From Clostridiales bacterium (GTDB lineage: Bacteria; Bacillota; Clostridia; Christensenellales; Aristaeellaceae), in NCBI GenBank assembly GCA_004557805.1, contig SFFS01000007.1:1-27765 (forward strand): a stretch of DNA of 27,765 nt, in the 5' to 3' direction. Both the position numbers and the translations under genes were made by a program. The notes under the pieces were generated by a model. The model did no database searches. It was not told the origin of the DNA and saw only the letters and a program-made list of their open reading frames with translations. Shown one piece after another: positions 8,605 through 16,290 of the stretch. The number at the start of each line of letters is the position of its first letter. The first letter of the stretch is position 1.

Positions 8605-10373
8605 AAACGGAAGAGAAGAGCTGGATGAAATCGCTTTTCGCCTCTGCGGAAGGCGAAAAGAAAAAGCTGATTTTGTCCGTGGTTTTGTCGGTGATCAGCG
8701 TGTCGGCGGGGCTGGCGCCGTTCTATTGCATGTATCGGGTGATCTGCCTGTTCGTCGCGGGAACGGCGAACGCGGCGGCGGTTGCGGGGTGGTGCCTGTG
8801 GGCGCTGCTGGCGTATGCTGTGAAGATTGCCGCGTTTGCGTTTTCCACCGGCGTTTCCCATAACATGGCGTATCACGTGCTGGAAAGCCTGCGGCTTCGG
8901 CTGGCCGACCGCTTCCTGCACGCGCCGCTGGGCAACGTGGAAAATCACACCATCGGCGAAATCAAGAGCATGATGGTGGACAAGATCGAGAACCTGGAGC
9001 CGCCGCTGGCGCACATGATCCCCGAGGGCGCTGGCCATATGGTGCTGCCTATCGTGAGCATCATCGCGCTCCTGTGCATCGACTGGCGGCTGGCGCTGGC
9101 TTCGCTGGTCACGTTCCCGCTGTCGATGGTCTGCATGATGCTGACGATGGTCATCAGCGGAAAAAATTTCCAGACATACGACAAGGCGAACGCCTATATG
9201 AACAGCACGATCGTCGAATATATCGAGGGCATCGAGGTTATCAAGGCGTTCGGCCGCGCGGGCGTGTCCTATGAGAAATACGCGAAGGCCATTACGGATT
9301 TCCGCACGTTTGTGGTCAAGTGGCTGTCCTCGACGTATGTTACGATGAAGCTGAGCTTCGCGCTGTTCCCGTCTACGTTGATCGGCACGCTGCCCGTGGC
9401 GCTGGCACTGGCGAATCACGGCGTAATCACCGCGCCGCTTGCGGCGCTGGCTGTAATGCTGTCCATCTCCATGGTCGGCTCGCTGGCCAAGCTGGAGGTG
9501 TTCTCCGAAAACATGCGCCAGGTGGAATTTACGGTGAAGGGTCTGCAGGAATTCCTCGAAATGCCCGAGCTGCCCGAACCGAAGGCGCGCGCCGTTGTGA
9601 AATCAACCGGCGTTGAACTGAAAAACGTGCATTTCTCCTATACCGGCGAGCAGCGGGACGAGGTGCTGCACGGCGTGAACCTGTCGCTTCCGCAGGGCAG
9701 CTTCACCGCGCTGGTGGGGCCGTCCGGCGGCGGAAAATCCACCGTGGCCAAGCTGATTGCGCGCTTCTGGGATGTTTCCTCCGGCAGCGTTGAAATCGGC
9801 GGCGTGAACGTGAAGGATATGCCGCTGAGCCAGCTGAGCGAATATGTCAGCTTCGTCACGCAGGATAACTTCCTCTTCCGCTGTTCGCTGCTGGAAAACA
9901 TCCGTCTGGGCAACCCGAATGCGACGGACGACGAAGTAAAGGCCGCCGCCCGGGCGGCGCAGTGCGAGGAGTTCATCCGCAAGCTTCCGCAGGGCTACGA
10001 CACGCCTGCCGGCGAAGCGGGCAAGCGGCTGTCCGGCGGCGAAAAGCAGCGCATCGCCATTGCCCGCATGATGCTCAAGAACGCGCCCATCGTCATCCTG
10101 GACGAAGCCACCGCGTTTACCGATCCGGAAAACGAGGACAAGATTCAGCAGAGCATCGCCGCGCTGACGCAGGGCAAGACGCTGCTGGTCATCGCGCACC
10201 GCCTGTCTACCATCAAAAACGCCGACAACATCGTGGTGCTCAGGGACGGCGCGATTGCGGCAGAGGGCACGCAGGAGCAGCTGCTGGAAACCTGCCCGCT
10301 CTATCGGGATATGTGGCAGGCGCACATTGGCGCGAAGAGCTGGGCGGTATCGTCCGCGGCAAAGGAGGCGTAA
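8601..10373 (+). CDS. ABC half-transporter, exporter fold, IrtA/YbtP-like
   Basis: A 590-residue ABC protein with six N-terminal membrane segments (about residues 20-310) fused to a nucleotide-binding domain: Walker A GPSGGGKST at 373-381, signature LSGGE at 477-481, Walker B ILDEATAF with D501-E502, and the switch His533 in AHRLST. All ATPase residues are present. The DEATAFTDPENE wording after Walker B is typical of the IrtA/YbtP type of exporter-fold transporters that import ferric siderophores, as I recall. It pairs with the next gene, which starts after a 3-base gap, to form a heterodimer. Encoded behind an AraC gene. Import of an iron chelate is the favoured function but export cannot be excluded. 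Confidence 0.9.
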   Translation: MKTEEKSWMKSLFASAEGEKKKLILSVVLSVISVSAGLAPFYCMYRVICLFVAGTANAAAVAGWCLWALLAYAVKIAAFAFSTGVSHNMAYHVLESLRLRLADRFLHAPLGNVENHTIGEIKSMMVDKIENLEPPLAHMIPEGAGHMVLPIVSIIALLCIDWRLALASLVTFPLSMVCMMLTMVISGKNFQTYDKANAYMNSTIVEYIEGIEVIKAFGRAGVSYEKYAKAITDFRTFVVKWLSSTYVTMKLSFALFPSTLIGTLPVALALANHGVITAPLAALAVMLSISMVGSLAKLEVFSENMRQVEFTVKGLQEFLEMPELPEPKARAVVKSTGVELKNVHFSYTGEQRDEVLHGVNLSLPQGSFTALVGPSGGGKSTVAKLIARFWDVSSGSVEIGGVNVKDMPLSQLSEYVSFVTQDNFLFRCSLLENIRLGNPNATDDEVKAAARAAQCEEFIRKLPQGYDTPAGEAGKRLSGGEKQRIAIARMMLKNAPIVILDEATAFTDPENEDKIQQSIAALTQGKTLLVIAHRLSTIKNADNIVVLRDGAIAAEGTQEQLLETCPLYRDMWQAHIGAKSWAVSSAAKEA

Positions 10374-10376
10374 GGC

Positions 10377-12128
10377 ATGTTCAAAACGGTAAAGCGCATC
10401 ATCGACTGGTGCGGCGAATTCAAGGGACGGCTGTACGCCGGGTTTGTGTTTTCGTTCTTTTCCCATATTTTCGCGGCGATGCCGCTGATGGTGGCTGCCT
10501 ATACGGTCGGTCTGCTCATCGATTCCCAGAAGGCCGGAACGGCGTTTGATACCAGCTGGATCTGGAAATGCATCGTCATTCAGGTGACGCTGGTGCTGCT
10601 CCGCTTCTTCTTCGATTATCTGCGCGCCCGCTATCAGGAGTCCATCGGCTATGAACTGACTGCGCGCGACCGGCTGGCCGTGGGCGATGCGCTCAAGCGC
10701 GTATCGCTGGGATATTTCCAGCAGATGTCCACCGGCAATATTCTCAATTCCATCACCACCGGCCTGGGCACGCTGGAGAATATGGGCATCCGGATGATCG
10801 ATAATTTTGTCGGCGGCTATCTGAATTTTCTGGTCGTTTTCGTAAGCCTCGCCGTGTTCAGCCCGGTGACGGCGCTGATCGCGCTGGCGGCTGCGGCGCT
10901 GTCGTTCCTGTGCCTGCTTGTGATTTCGCATTACAGCGCGAAAAACGCGCCGGTGGAAGCCGCGGCCAACCGCGATATGACCGGCGCAATTCTCGAATAT
11001 GCCCGCGGGCTTGCGGTGGTCAAATCCTTCGGCAAGAGCGGCGCGTCGATGGACGCGGTGAAAAAAGCCGTGGGCGACAGCCGCCGCATTCATCTGAAGA
11101 TCGAATGGGGGTATCTGCCTGCAAACGCGCTGCATCTGCTGGCGCTCAAGTGCGGCAGCGTGGGCCTTGCGCTGGCGGCAAGCCTGATGTGCCTGAACGG
11201 GCGGATGGATTTTTCCGTGGCGCTGGTGTTCATCTTTTTCTCCTTCAGTATCTTTGCAAGCCTTGAGCCCATCAGCGACAGCGCGCATACGCTCAGCGTC
11301 ATCGACGACGCGATGAACCAGCTGGACGCGTTGCGGGGCGAGCATCTGATCGATGCGGGCGGCAGGGACATTCCGCTGGAGCACTATGATATCGAGTTCC
11401 GGCATGTGGACTTCGGCTATGATTCCCGGCAGGTGCTCAAGGATGTATCCTTCGCCATTCCGGAGAAAACCTCCACGGCCATCGTCGGTCCCTCGGGCTC
11501 CGGCAAAACGACCGTTTGCAGCCTGCTGGCCCGGTTCTACGATCCGCAGAAGGGCAGCATCTTCGTTGGCGGCCACGATTTGAAGGAGCTGACCTGCGAC
11601 AGCCTGCTGTCGAACATTTCCATGGTATTCCAGAACGTGTATCTGTTCAACGATACCATTCGGGCCAACATCTGCTTCGGCAAGCCGGACGCGACCGAGG
11701 AGGAGATGATCGCCGCTGCGAAAAAGGCGCGCTGCCATGATTTTATCATGGCGCTGCCAAACGGCTATGATACCGTGGTCGGCGAGGGCGGCGGCACGCT
11801 GTCCGGCGGCGAAAAGCAGCGTATTTCCATCGCCCGCGCGATGCTGAAAGACGCGCCGATTATCATCCTGGATGAGGCGACCGCCAGCATCGACCCGGAA
11901 AACGAGCATCTGATCCAGTCCGCGCTGTCCGAACTGACGCGCGGCAAGACGATCATCACCATCGCGCATCGGCTTGCGACCATCCAGAACGCCGATCAGA
12001 TTCTGGTCGTGGACGACGGCCGCATCGCTGAGCGCGGCACGCACGAACAGCTGATGCGCCAGGACGGCGTGTACAGGCGATTCATTGAAATCCGCGAGAA
12101 GGCCGAGGGGTGGCGCATCGCGGGATAA
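10377..12128 (+). CDS. ABC half-transporter, exporter fold, IrtB/YbtQ-like
   Basis: A 583-residue partner of the preceding protein, with AAAGGAGG at 10361-10368 before ATG 10377. Six membrane segments (about 15-290) precede the ATP-binding domain: Walker A GPSGSGKTT at 371-379, signature LSGGE at 475-479, Walker B IILDEATAS with D499, and AHRLAT. Both ATP sites of the heterodimer therefore look catalytic, unlike BmrCD-type pairs. DEATASIDPENE resembles IrtB/YbtQ. The gene ends shortly before a strong terminator at 12152. The truncated gene at 13265-14164 is its close paralogue (shared HDFIM, VVGE, KDAPIIILDEATA, DGVYRRFI). Confidence 0.9.
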   Translation: MFKTVKRIIDWCGEFKGRLYAGFVFSFFSHIFAAMPLMVAAYTVGLLIDSQKAGTAFDTSWIWKCIVIQVTLVLLRFFFDYLRARYQESIGYELTARDRLAVGDALKRVSLGYFQQMSTGNILNSITTGLGTLENMGIRMIDNFVGGYLNFLVVFVSLAVFSPVTALIALAAAALSFLCLLVISHYSAKNAPVEAAANRDMTGAILEYARGLAVVKSFGKSGASMDAVKKAVGDSRRIHLKIEWGYLPANALHLLALKCGSVGLALAASLMCLNGRMDFSVALVFIFFSFSIFASLEPISDSAHTLSVIDDAMNQLDALRGEHLIDAGGRDIPLEHYDIEFRHVDFGYDSRQVLKDVSFAIPEKTSTAIVGPSGSGKTTVCSLLARFYDPQKGSIFVGGHDLKELTCDSLLSNISMVFQNVYLFNDTIRANICFGKPDATEEEMIAAAKKARCHDFIMALPNGYDTVVGEGGGTLSGGEKQRISIARAMLKDAPIIILDEATASIDPENEHLIQSALSELTRGKTIITIAHRLATIQNADQILVVDDGRIAERGTHEQLMRQDGVYRRFIEIREKAEGWRIAG

Positions 12129-12151
12129 CGGGCGGCATGGTTGATAAGGCT

Positions 12152-12190
12152 GCGTCCCCGAAAACGATACGTTTTCGGGGACGCTTTTTT
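12152..12190 (+). terminator. Strong intrinsic terminator of the AraC-ABC-ABC operon
   Basis: A perfect 15-base stem (GCGTCCCCGAAAACG opposite CGTTTTCGGGGACGC, 12152-12184) with a 3-base loop, followed by TTTTTT. Confidence 0.92.
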
Positions 12191-12245
12191 GTATGGCATT
12201 TTCTTGATTAACGTCGAGAGCGCCAGGCGTTCCCTGCGCGAACGG

Positions 12246-12274
12246 TTGATTCCTTTGCAGCTTTATGTTACATT
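12246..12274 (+). promoter_or_regulatory. Probable promoter of the nitrilase-family gene
   Basis: TTGATT (12246-12251), 17 bases, TACATT (12269-12274). Moderate match, about 45 bases before the start codon. Confidence 0.45.
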
Positions 12275-12324
12275 CTTTAGATACGATTTAACTGTACAAA
12301 TCGGAATTTGCGGAGATGATGAGC

Positions 12325-13062
12325 ATGAAATGCGCTCTTGCGGCCGTTGGGTTTATCAATGGAGATATCGAGCATAACAAGGCGATTCTTGCCGGTGCGC
12401 TTGAAAAATGTGCGGGCAAGGCGGATGTCGTTATCTTCGGAGAAGCGTTTCTTCAAGGCTTTTACGCCCTGAATTTTATAGCGGAACATGACATGGCGGC
12501 AGCCATTTCCCATGAGGATGTTATGATTCGCGAAATATGCAGTATGGCCAAAGAATACTCCATTGCAGTGTCCTTTGGTTTCATTGAGAAGGACGGCGGC
12601 GCTTTTTTCAGTTCACAGATGACCATAGATAAAAATGGCCGGATGATAGATTTATATCGCAGAGTATCTCCCGGATGGAAAGAACCGTCTGCGGGCAAGG
12701 AATACTGTGAAGGCAGCGGATTTCACACATTTGACTTTCTTGGCAAAAAGGTCGCCGTTGGGTTATGCGGAGACCTCTGGTATGAAGAAAACATCGCCCG
12801 CCTGAATGAATTGAAAACGGACGTCGTCTGGTGGTCTGTCTATACAGATTACAGCGATTTAGAATGGAACCATACGGCGAAGTTTGAATATGCCGCACAG
12901 GCCGGAAAAATAAACGCTCCCGTTTTTTACGTCAATTCTGTATGTATTGATAAATCCGATGGTTGCGAAGCTGCCAGAGGCGGCGCCGCGTTGTTTGATA
13001 AAGGATTCATCAAAGAGGAATTGCCGGCAGGAAATGAAGGGATTCTTATTGTTGAGGCTTAG
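12325..13062 (+). CDS. Carbon-nitrogen hydrolase (nitrilase superfamily)
   Basis: About 245 residues from ATG 12325, preferred over ATG 12316 because GGAG at 12312-12315 sits at proper distance. The fold is the C-N hydrolase alpha-beta-beta-alpha domain. The catalytic Glu is E40 in IFGEAF, and the nucleophile is C148 in GLCGDLW. The region that usually holds the catalytic Lys (Y-x-K-x-hydrophobic) reads YRRVSPGWKEP, with Arg at the expected place and Lys119 six residues on, so activity may follow a subfamily variant. The third part, WNHTAKFEYAAQAGKINAPVFYVN, is typical. It would cleave an amide or nitrile; the substrate is unknown. Codons are richer in A/T than those of neighbours, suggesting separate acquisition. 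It stands alone between two terminators. Confidence 0.88.
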   Translation: MKCALAAVGFINGDIEHNKAILAGALEKCAGKADVVIFGEAFLQGFYALNFIAEHDMAAAISHEDVMIREICSMAKEYSIAVSFGFIEKDGGAFFSSQMTIDKNGRMIDLYRRVSPGWKEPSAGKEYCEGSGFHTFDFLGKKVAVGLCGDLWYEENIARLNELKTDVVWWSVYTDYSDLEWNHTAKFEYAAQAGKINAPVFYVNSVCIDKSDGCEAARGGAALFDKGFIKEELPAGNEGILIVEA

Positions 13063-13090
13063 GGGTATCTAAAAAATTCCCTGAGACTTC
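13057..13090 (+). repeat. Dispersed repeat copy 1
   Basis: GCTTAGGGG, TATCT, AAAATTCC, TGAG and CT in this order match the copy at 24132-24165 at most positions, in the same orientation. This copy includes the stop codon of the nitrilase gene. It may be the residue of a terminal repeat of a small mobile element. Confidence 0.5.
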
Positions 13091-13134
13091 AACTCGGCGG
13101 CTTTTCCGCCGTTCCTTGCATCGCTGTGAGTGTA

Positions 13135-13181
13135 AACATCCCCTCCGTATGGTTGCGGTACATACGGAGGGGATGTTTTAT
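13135..13181. terminator. Strong bidirectional terminator
   Basis: AACATCCCCTCCGTATG (13135-13151) pairs perfectly with CATACGGAGGGGATGTT (13161-13177). Runs of T follow the stem on both strands, so it can end both the nitrilase gene and the minus-strand ABC remnant. Confidence 0.85.
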
Positions 13182-13264
13182 GCATTTTCGCTATTGGCGC
13201 TGAGAGGTTTTTTCTCTTGCGCGGGCGGGAAGCGCAGCCCGGAGCGCGGCTCCGAAAAAGCTGC

Positions 13265-14164
13265 TTACAGCTTCCAGCCGACGGCCCGCTCGCGCCCGGT
13301 GATAAAGCGGCGATAGACGCCGTCCTGCGCCGCCAGCTCGTCGTGCGTGCCGCGCTGGACGATCCGCCCCTTGTCCAGCACGAGAATCTGATCGGCATTG
13401 CGCACGGTTTTCAGCCGGTGCGCAATGAGAATTACGGTTTTTTCGCGGGTCAGTTCGCCGACGGCTTCCATCAGTTCCTTTTCGTTTTCGGGGTCGACGT
13501 TGGCCGTGGCCTCGTCCAGAATGATAATCGGCGCGTCTTTCATCATCGCGCGGGCGATGGACAGCCGCTGGCGCTCGCCGCCGGAGAGGGAGCCGCCCGC
13601 TTCGCCGACGACCGTTTCGTATCCCTGCGGCAGCTTCATGATAAAATCATGGCAGCGCGCCTTTTTTGCGGCGGCGATCACCTGTTCCATCGGCGCGTCG
13701 GGCTGGCCGAAGCGGATGTTGTTGGCGATGGTGTCGTGGAACAGATAGACGTTCTGGAAAACAAAGCTGAAGATTTTCATCAGGCTGTCCATGCTGTAGT
13801 CCCGCACGTCGCGGCCGCCCAGCGTGACCCGGCCGCCGTCCACATCCCAGAAGCGGGACAGCAGATGACACAGCGTCGTCTTGCCGCCGCCCGACGGGCC
13901 GACGATTGCGGTGACGCTCTTTTCCGGAATTTCCAGCGTTACGCCGTCGATGATGGGCCTGCGCTCATAGGAGAAGCGGATGTTTTCCGCGCGCAGGGCG
14001 CGCCTGTGCGGCATGATCTCCTCGCCGGAAATATCCATCGCGGGAAGGCTGAGAATCTCGTTCACCTGTCCGACGCAGGCGTCGACCACGCGCAAAAGCG
14101 AGGACTGCGTGCCCGCCTGCTGCAGGCCCTCCGTGAGGAGAAAGGAGCAGATCGTCATCATCAT
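13265..14164 (-). pseudogene. Truncated ABC transporter (IrtB/YbtQ-like), last TM segment plus ATPase domain only
   Basis: About 300 residues, beginning at MMMTICSFLLTEG (the sixth membrane segment) and continuing through a complete nucleotide-binding domain: GPSGGGKTT, FVFQNVYLFHDTI, LSGGERQR, IIILDEATANVDPENE, AHRLKT, ending VGWKL. A full-length relative has about 580 residues, so some 280 N-terminal residues are missing. The reading frame stays open for another 117 codons upstream, but that part is the antisense of an AraC gene tail and not transporter sequence. It is a close paralogue of the protein at 10377-12128. Without its membrane domain it is very unlikely to transport. Confidence 0.8.
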
Positions 14165-14305
14165 CTGCTGATCGATACCGATTTTACCATGGGGCAGATC
14201 GCCCAGATGATCGGATATTCCACGTCCAGCCGGTTTGCGGAGCTGTTCAGGAAAAGCACGGGCATTCTGCCCATCGAATATCGCAGGCTGGCCAGAGAAA
14301 AATAA
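14165..14305 (+). pseudogene. AraC-family regulator, C-terminal HTH fragment
   Basis: The plus strand reads LLIDTDFTMGQIAQMIGYST followed by SSRFAELFRKSTGILPIEYR and a stop at 14303-14305. This is the second helix-turn-helix and the closing motif of an AraC regulator (compare MGMTPSEYR in the intact gene ending at 8604). Everything before it is missing and is replaced at about 14165 by the antisense of the truncated ABC gene. The abrupt joint marks a recombination or deletion scar. Confidence 0.8.
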
Positions 14306-14363
14306 AGGCGATACCGTATCATTCGCGTGAAGGATGGCGGACGCCTTTGCGCGGCATTGCCTT

Positions 14364-14391
14364 AAAAAAACCGCGTCGTTATCCGACGCGG
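14364..14391 (-). terminator. Minus-strand hairpin with U tail
   Basis: CCGCGTCG (14371-14378) pairs with CGACGCGG (14384-14391), 5-base loop. On the minus strand seven T follow (14370-14364). A second terminator behind the ABC exporter operon. Confidence 0.6.
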
Positions 14392-14420
14392 ATGCATAGA
14401 ATCTTCGCCGCGGAGCGGCG

Positions 14421-14457
14421 AAAAAAACGGGGCGCGCCGCTTTGCCGGTACGCCCCG
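14421..14457 (-). terminator. Terminator of the heterodimeric ABC exporter operon
   Basis: On the minus strand CGGGGCG (14457-14451) pairs with CGCCCCG (14434-14428) and seven T follow. It lies 10 bases beyond the stop of the ABC gene ending at 14467. Confidence 0.75.
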
Positions 14458-14466
14458 CCTGATCTG

Positions 14467-16290
14467 TCAGGCAAGCTCGATCATGTTCGTATAAAGCTGA
14501 TAATACCGCCCGCACTGTTCGAGCAGGTCGTTATGGTTTCCGCGCTCGACGACGCGCCCGTTTTCCAGCACCAGAATTGCGTCGGCGTTGCGCACGGTGG
14601 AAAGCCTGTGCGCGATGACGAACACCGTGCGGCCCTTCATCAGGCCGTCGAGGCCGTTTTCGATGAGCTTCTCCGTGCGGGTATCGACGGATGAGGTCGC
14701 CTCGTCCAGGATCAGCACCGGCGCCTGCGAAACCGCCGCGCGCGCGATGGCCAGCAGCTGGCGCTGCCCCTGCGAGAGGTTTGCGCCGTCGGAGTAGAGC
14801 ATGGTGTCGTAGCCCTGGGGCAGGTGCGAAATAAAATAGTGCGCGTTGGCGATTTTTGCCGCGCGGACGCAGTCTTCGTCCGTCGCTTCCAGCCGGCCGT
14901 AGCGGATGTTTTCCATGACCGTGCCGGTGAACAGGTGCGTATCCTGCAAAACCGTGCCGAGCGAACGGCGCAGATCGTCCTTGCGGATATGGCGCACGTC
15001 GATGCCGTCGTAGGTGATCTGTCCGCCCTGAATGTTGTAGAAGCGGTTGATCAGGTTTGTGATGGTGGTTTTGCCTGCGCCGGTCGAGCCGACAAAGGCG
15101 ATTTTCTGCCCGGGTTTTGCATACAGCGAAAGATCGCGCAGCACCGGCTTTTCGGGCACATAGGCGAAATCTACGCCGTAGAAGCGCACGTCGCCGCGCA
15201 GCGGTACGCGTTCGCCGTTCGCCCTGACCCAGAAATAGTTCTGGCCGGACTGCTCCAGCGTGACCTCGCCCTCGTCCGTTTCCGGCGGCATATCCAGCAC
15301 GTCGAAGATGCGCTCCGCGCCTGCGAGCGCGAGCATGATCGCGTTAAACTGCTCGGAAATCTGGCTGACGCGCTCGGCGAAGGTGCGGATATAGCCGAGG
15401 AAGGTGATGAGCACGCCGCCGGCATTTTCGCCCGTGAGCCACAGCACGCCCACCGCGCAGGTCAGCGCATAGAAGAAATGCGACAGGTTGTTCAGAATCG
15501 GCCCGACGATGGAGGTTACGGTCGTCGCCTCCGTTGAGGATTGATAGAAGCCCTCGTTGATCGGCGCAAAATCCTGCATGACCTGCTTTTCATGGGTAAA
15601 GACCTTTACGTCGCGCTGACCGGCGATGATTTCCTCGACGAAGCCGTTGACGCTTGCGGCGTCCTTCTGCTGCCTGCGATAGCAGCGGCTGCTCTTTTGC
15701 GTGATGAAGCGCACGACGGCGACGACGATCGCCGCCAGAACGACCATCAGCGAAAACAGCTTCATCGAAAGCGCCAGCATCATGCCGATCGTGCCGACCA
15801 GCGACATGACGGAAATGAGCATCTGCGTGACGGCGTGCTGTAGAAGCTCGTTCGTCGCTTCGATATCGTTGGTGAAATAGCTCATCAGGCAGCCGTTTGT
15901 GTTCGCGTCGAAATAGCTGATGGGCAGCTTCTGCATTTTTGAAAACAGCTCCGTGCGCAGCGCGCGCATAATGACCGTGCTGCATTCAAGCATCAGACGG
16001 TTGAGCAGATAGTTCGTCAGCGCGCTGAGCACGTACAGACCCGCCAGACCGAGCAGCAGCGCAAGATACCGGGCGTAGATTTCGTCGGGGGCCAGGCCGG
16101 TCTGCTGGAGCAGATTGACCAGCGGTTTCATGCAGTAGGAGGCGGCGATGGTCGCTGCCGCATAGGCGAGAATCGAGAAAAGCGCGCAGATCAGAACCGT
16201 CCGGCAGTGCCTGAAATAGCGGAACAGGCGCATCAGGCTTCCGAAGGGCGTGCGCGCCTTGCGGTAATCACGCAGGTCAATTCTGGGCAT
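14467..16290 (-). CDS. Multidrug-type ABC exporter half, BmrD/LmrD-like (canonical ATP site)
   Basis: A 607-residue ABC protein with a long N-terminus, six membrane segments (about 30-330) and an ATPase domain: Walker A GSTGAGKTT at 401-409, signature LSQGQ, Walker B LILDEATSSVD with D529-E530, and AHRLST. The LSQGQRQLLAIARA signature and complete Walker B are those of the catalytic subunit of heterodimeric exporters such as BmrD/LmrD/TM288. An insertion between membrane and ATPase parts (EVTLEQSGQNYFWVRANGER, near residues 347-366) is longer than usual. Its start overlaps the end of the partner gene by 14 bases. Likely exports drugs, lipids or peptides. Confidence 0.92.
   Translation of the reverse strand: MPRIDLRDYRKARTPFGSLMRLFRYFRHCRTVLICALFSILAYAAATIAASYCMKPLVNLLQQTGLAPDEIYARYLALLLGLAGLYVLSALTNYLLNRLMLECSTVIMRALRTELFSKMQKLPISYFDANTNGCLMSYFTNDIEATNELLQHAVTQMLISVMSLVGTIGMMLALSMKLFSLMVVLAAIVVAVVRFITQKSSRCYRRQQKDAASVNGFVEEIIAGQRDVKVFTHEKQVMQDFAPINEGFYQSSTEATTVTSIVGPILNNLSHFFYALTCAVGVLWLTGENAGGVLITFLGYIRTFAERVSQISEQFNAIMLALAGAERIFDVLDMPPETDEGEVTLEQSGQNYFWVRANGERVPLRGDVRFYGVDFAYVPEKPVLRDLSLYAKPGQKIAFVGSTGAGKTTITNLINRFYNIQGGQITYDGIDVRHIRKDDLRRSLGTVLQDTHLFTGTVMENIRYGRLEATDEDCVRAAKIANAHYFISHLPQGYDTMLYSDGANLSQGQRQLLAIARAAVSQAPVLILDEATSSVDTRTEKLIENGLDGLMKGRTVFVIAHRLSTVRNADAILVLENGRVVERGNHNDLLEQCGRYYQLYTNMIELA

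Noticed and set aside
9603..12044. 813-codon open frame on the minus strand
   Set aside because: It is antisense to the two ABC genes; His/Arg/Gln-rich composition is typical of the complementary frame of GC-rich genes and no domain is seen.
13217..14305. 362-codon plus-strand open frame
   Set aside because: A composite: antisense of the truncated ABC gene joined to a true AraC tail. Only the last 46 codons are genuine.
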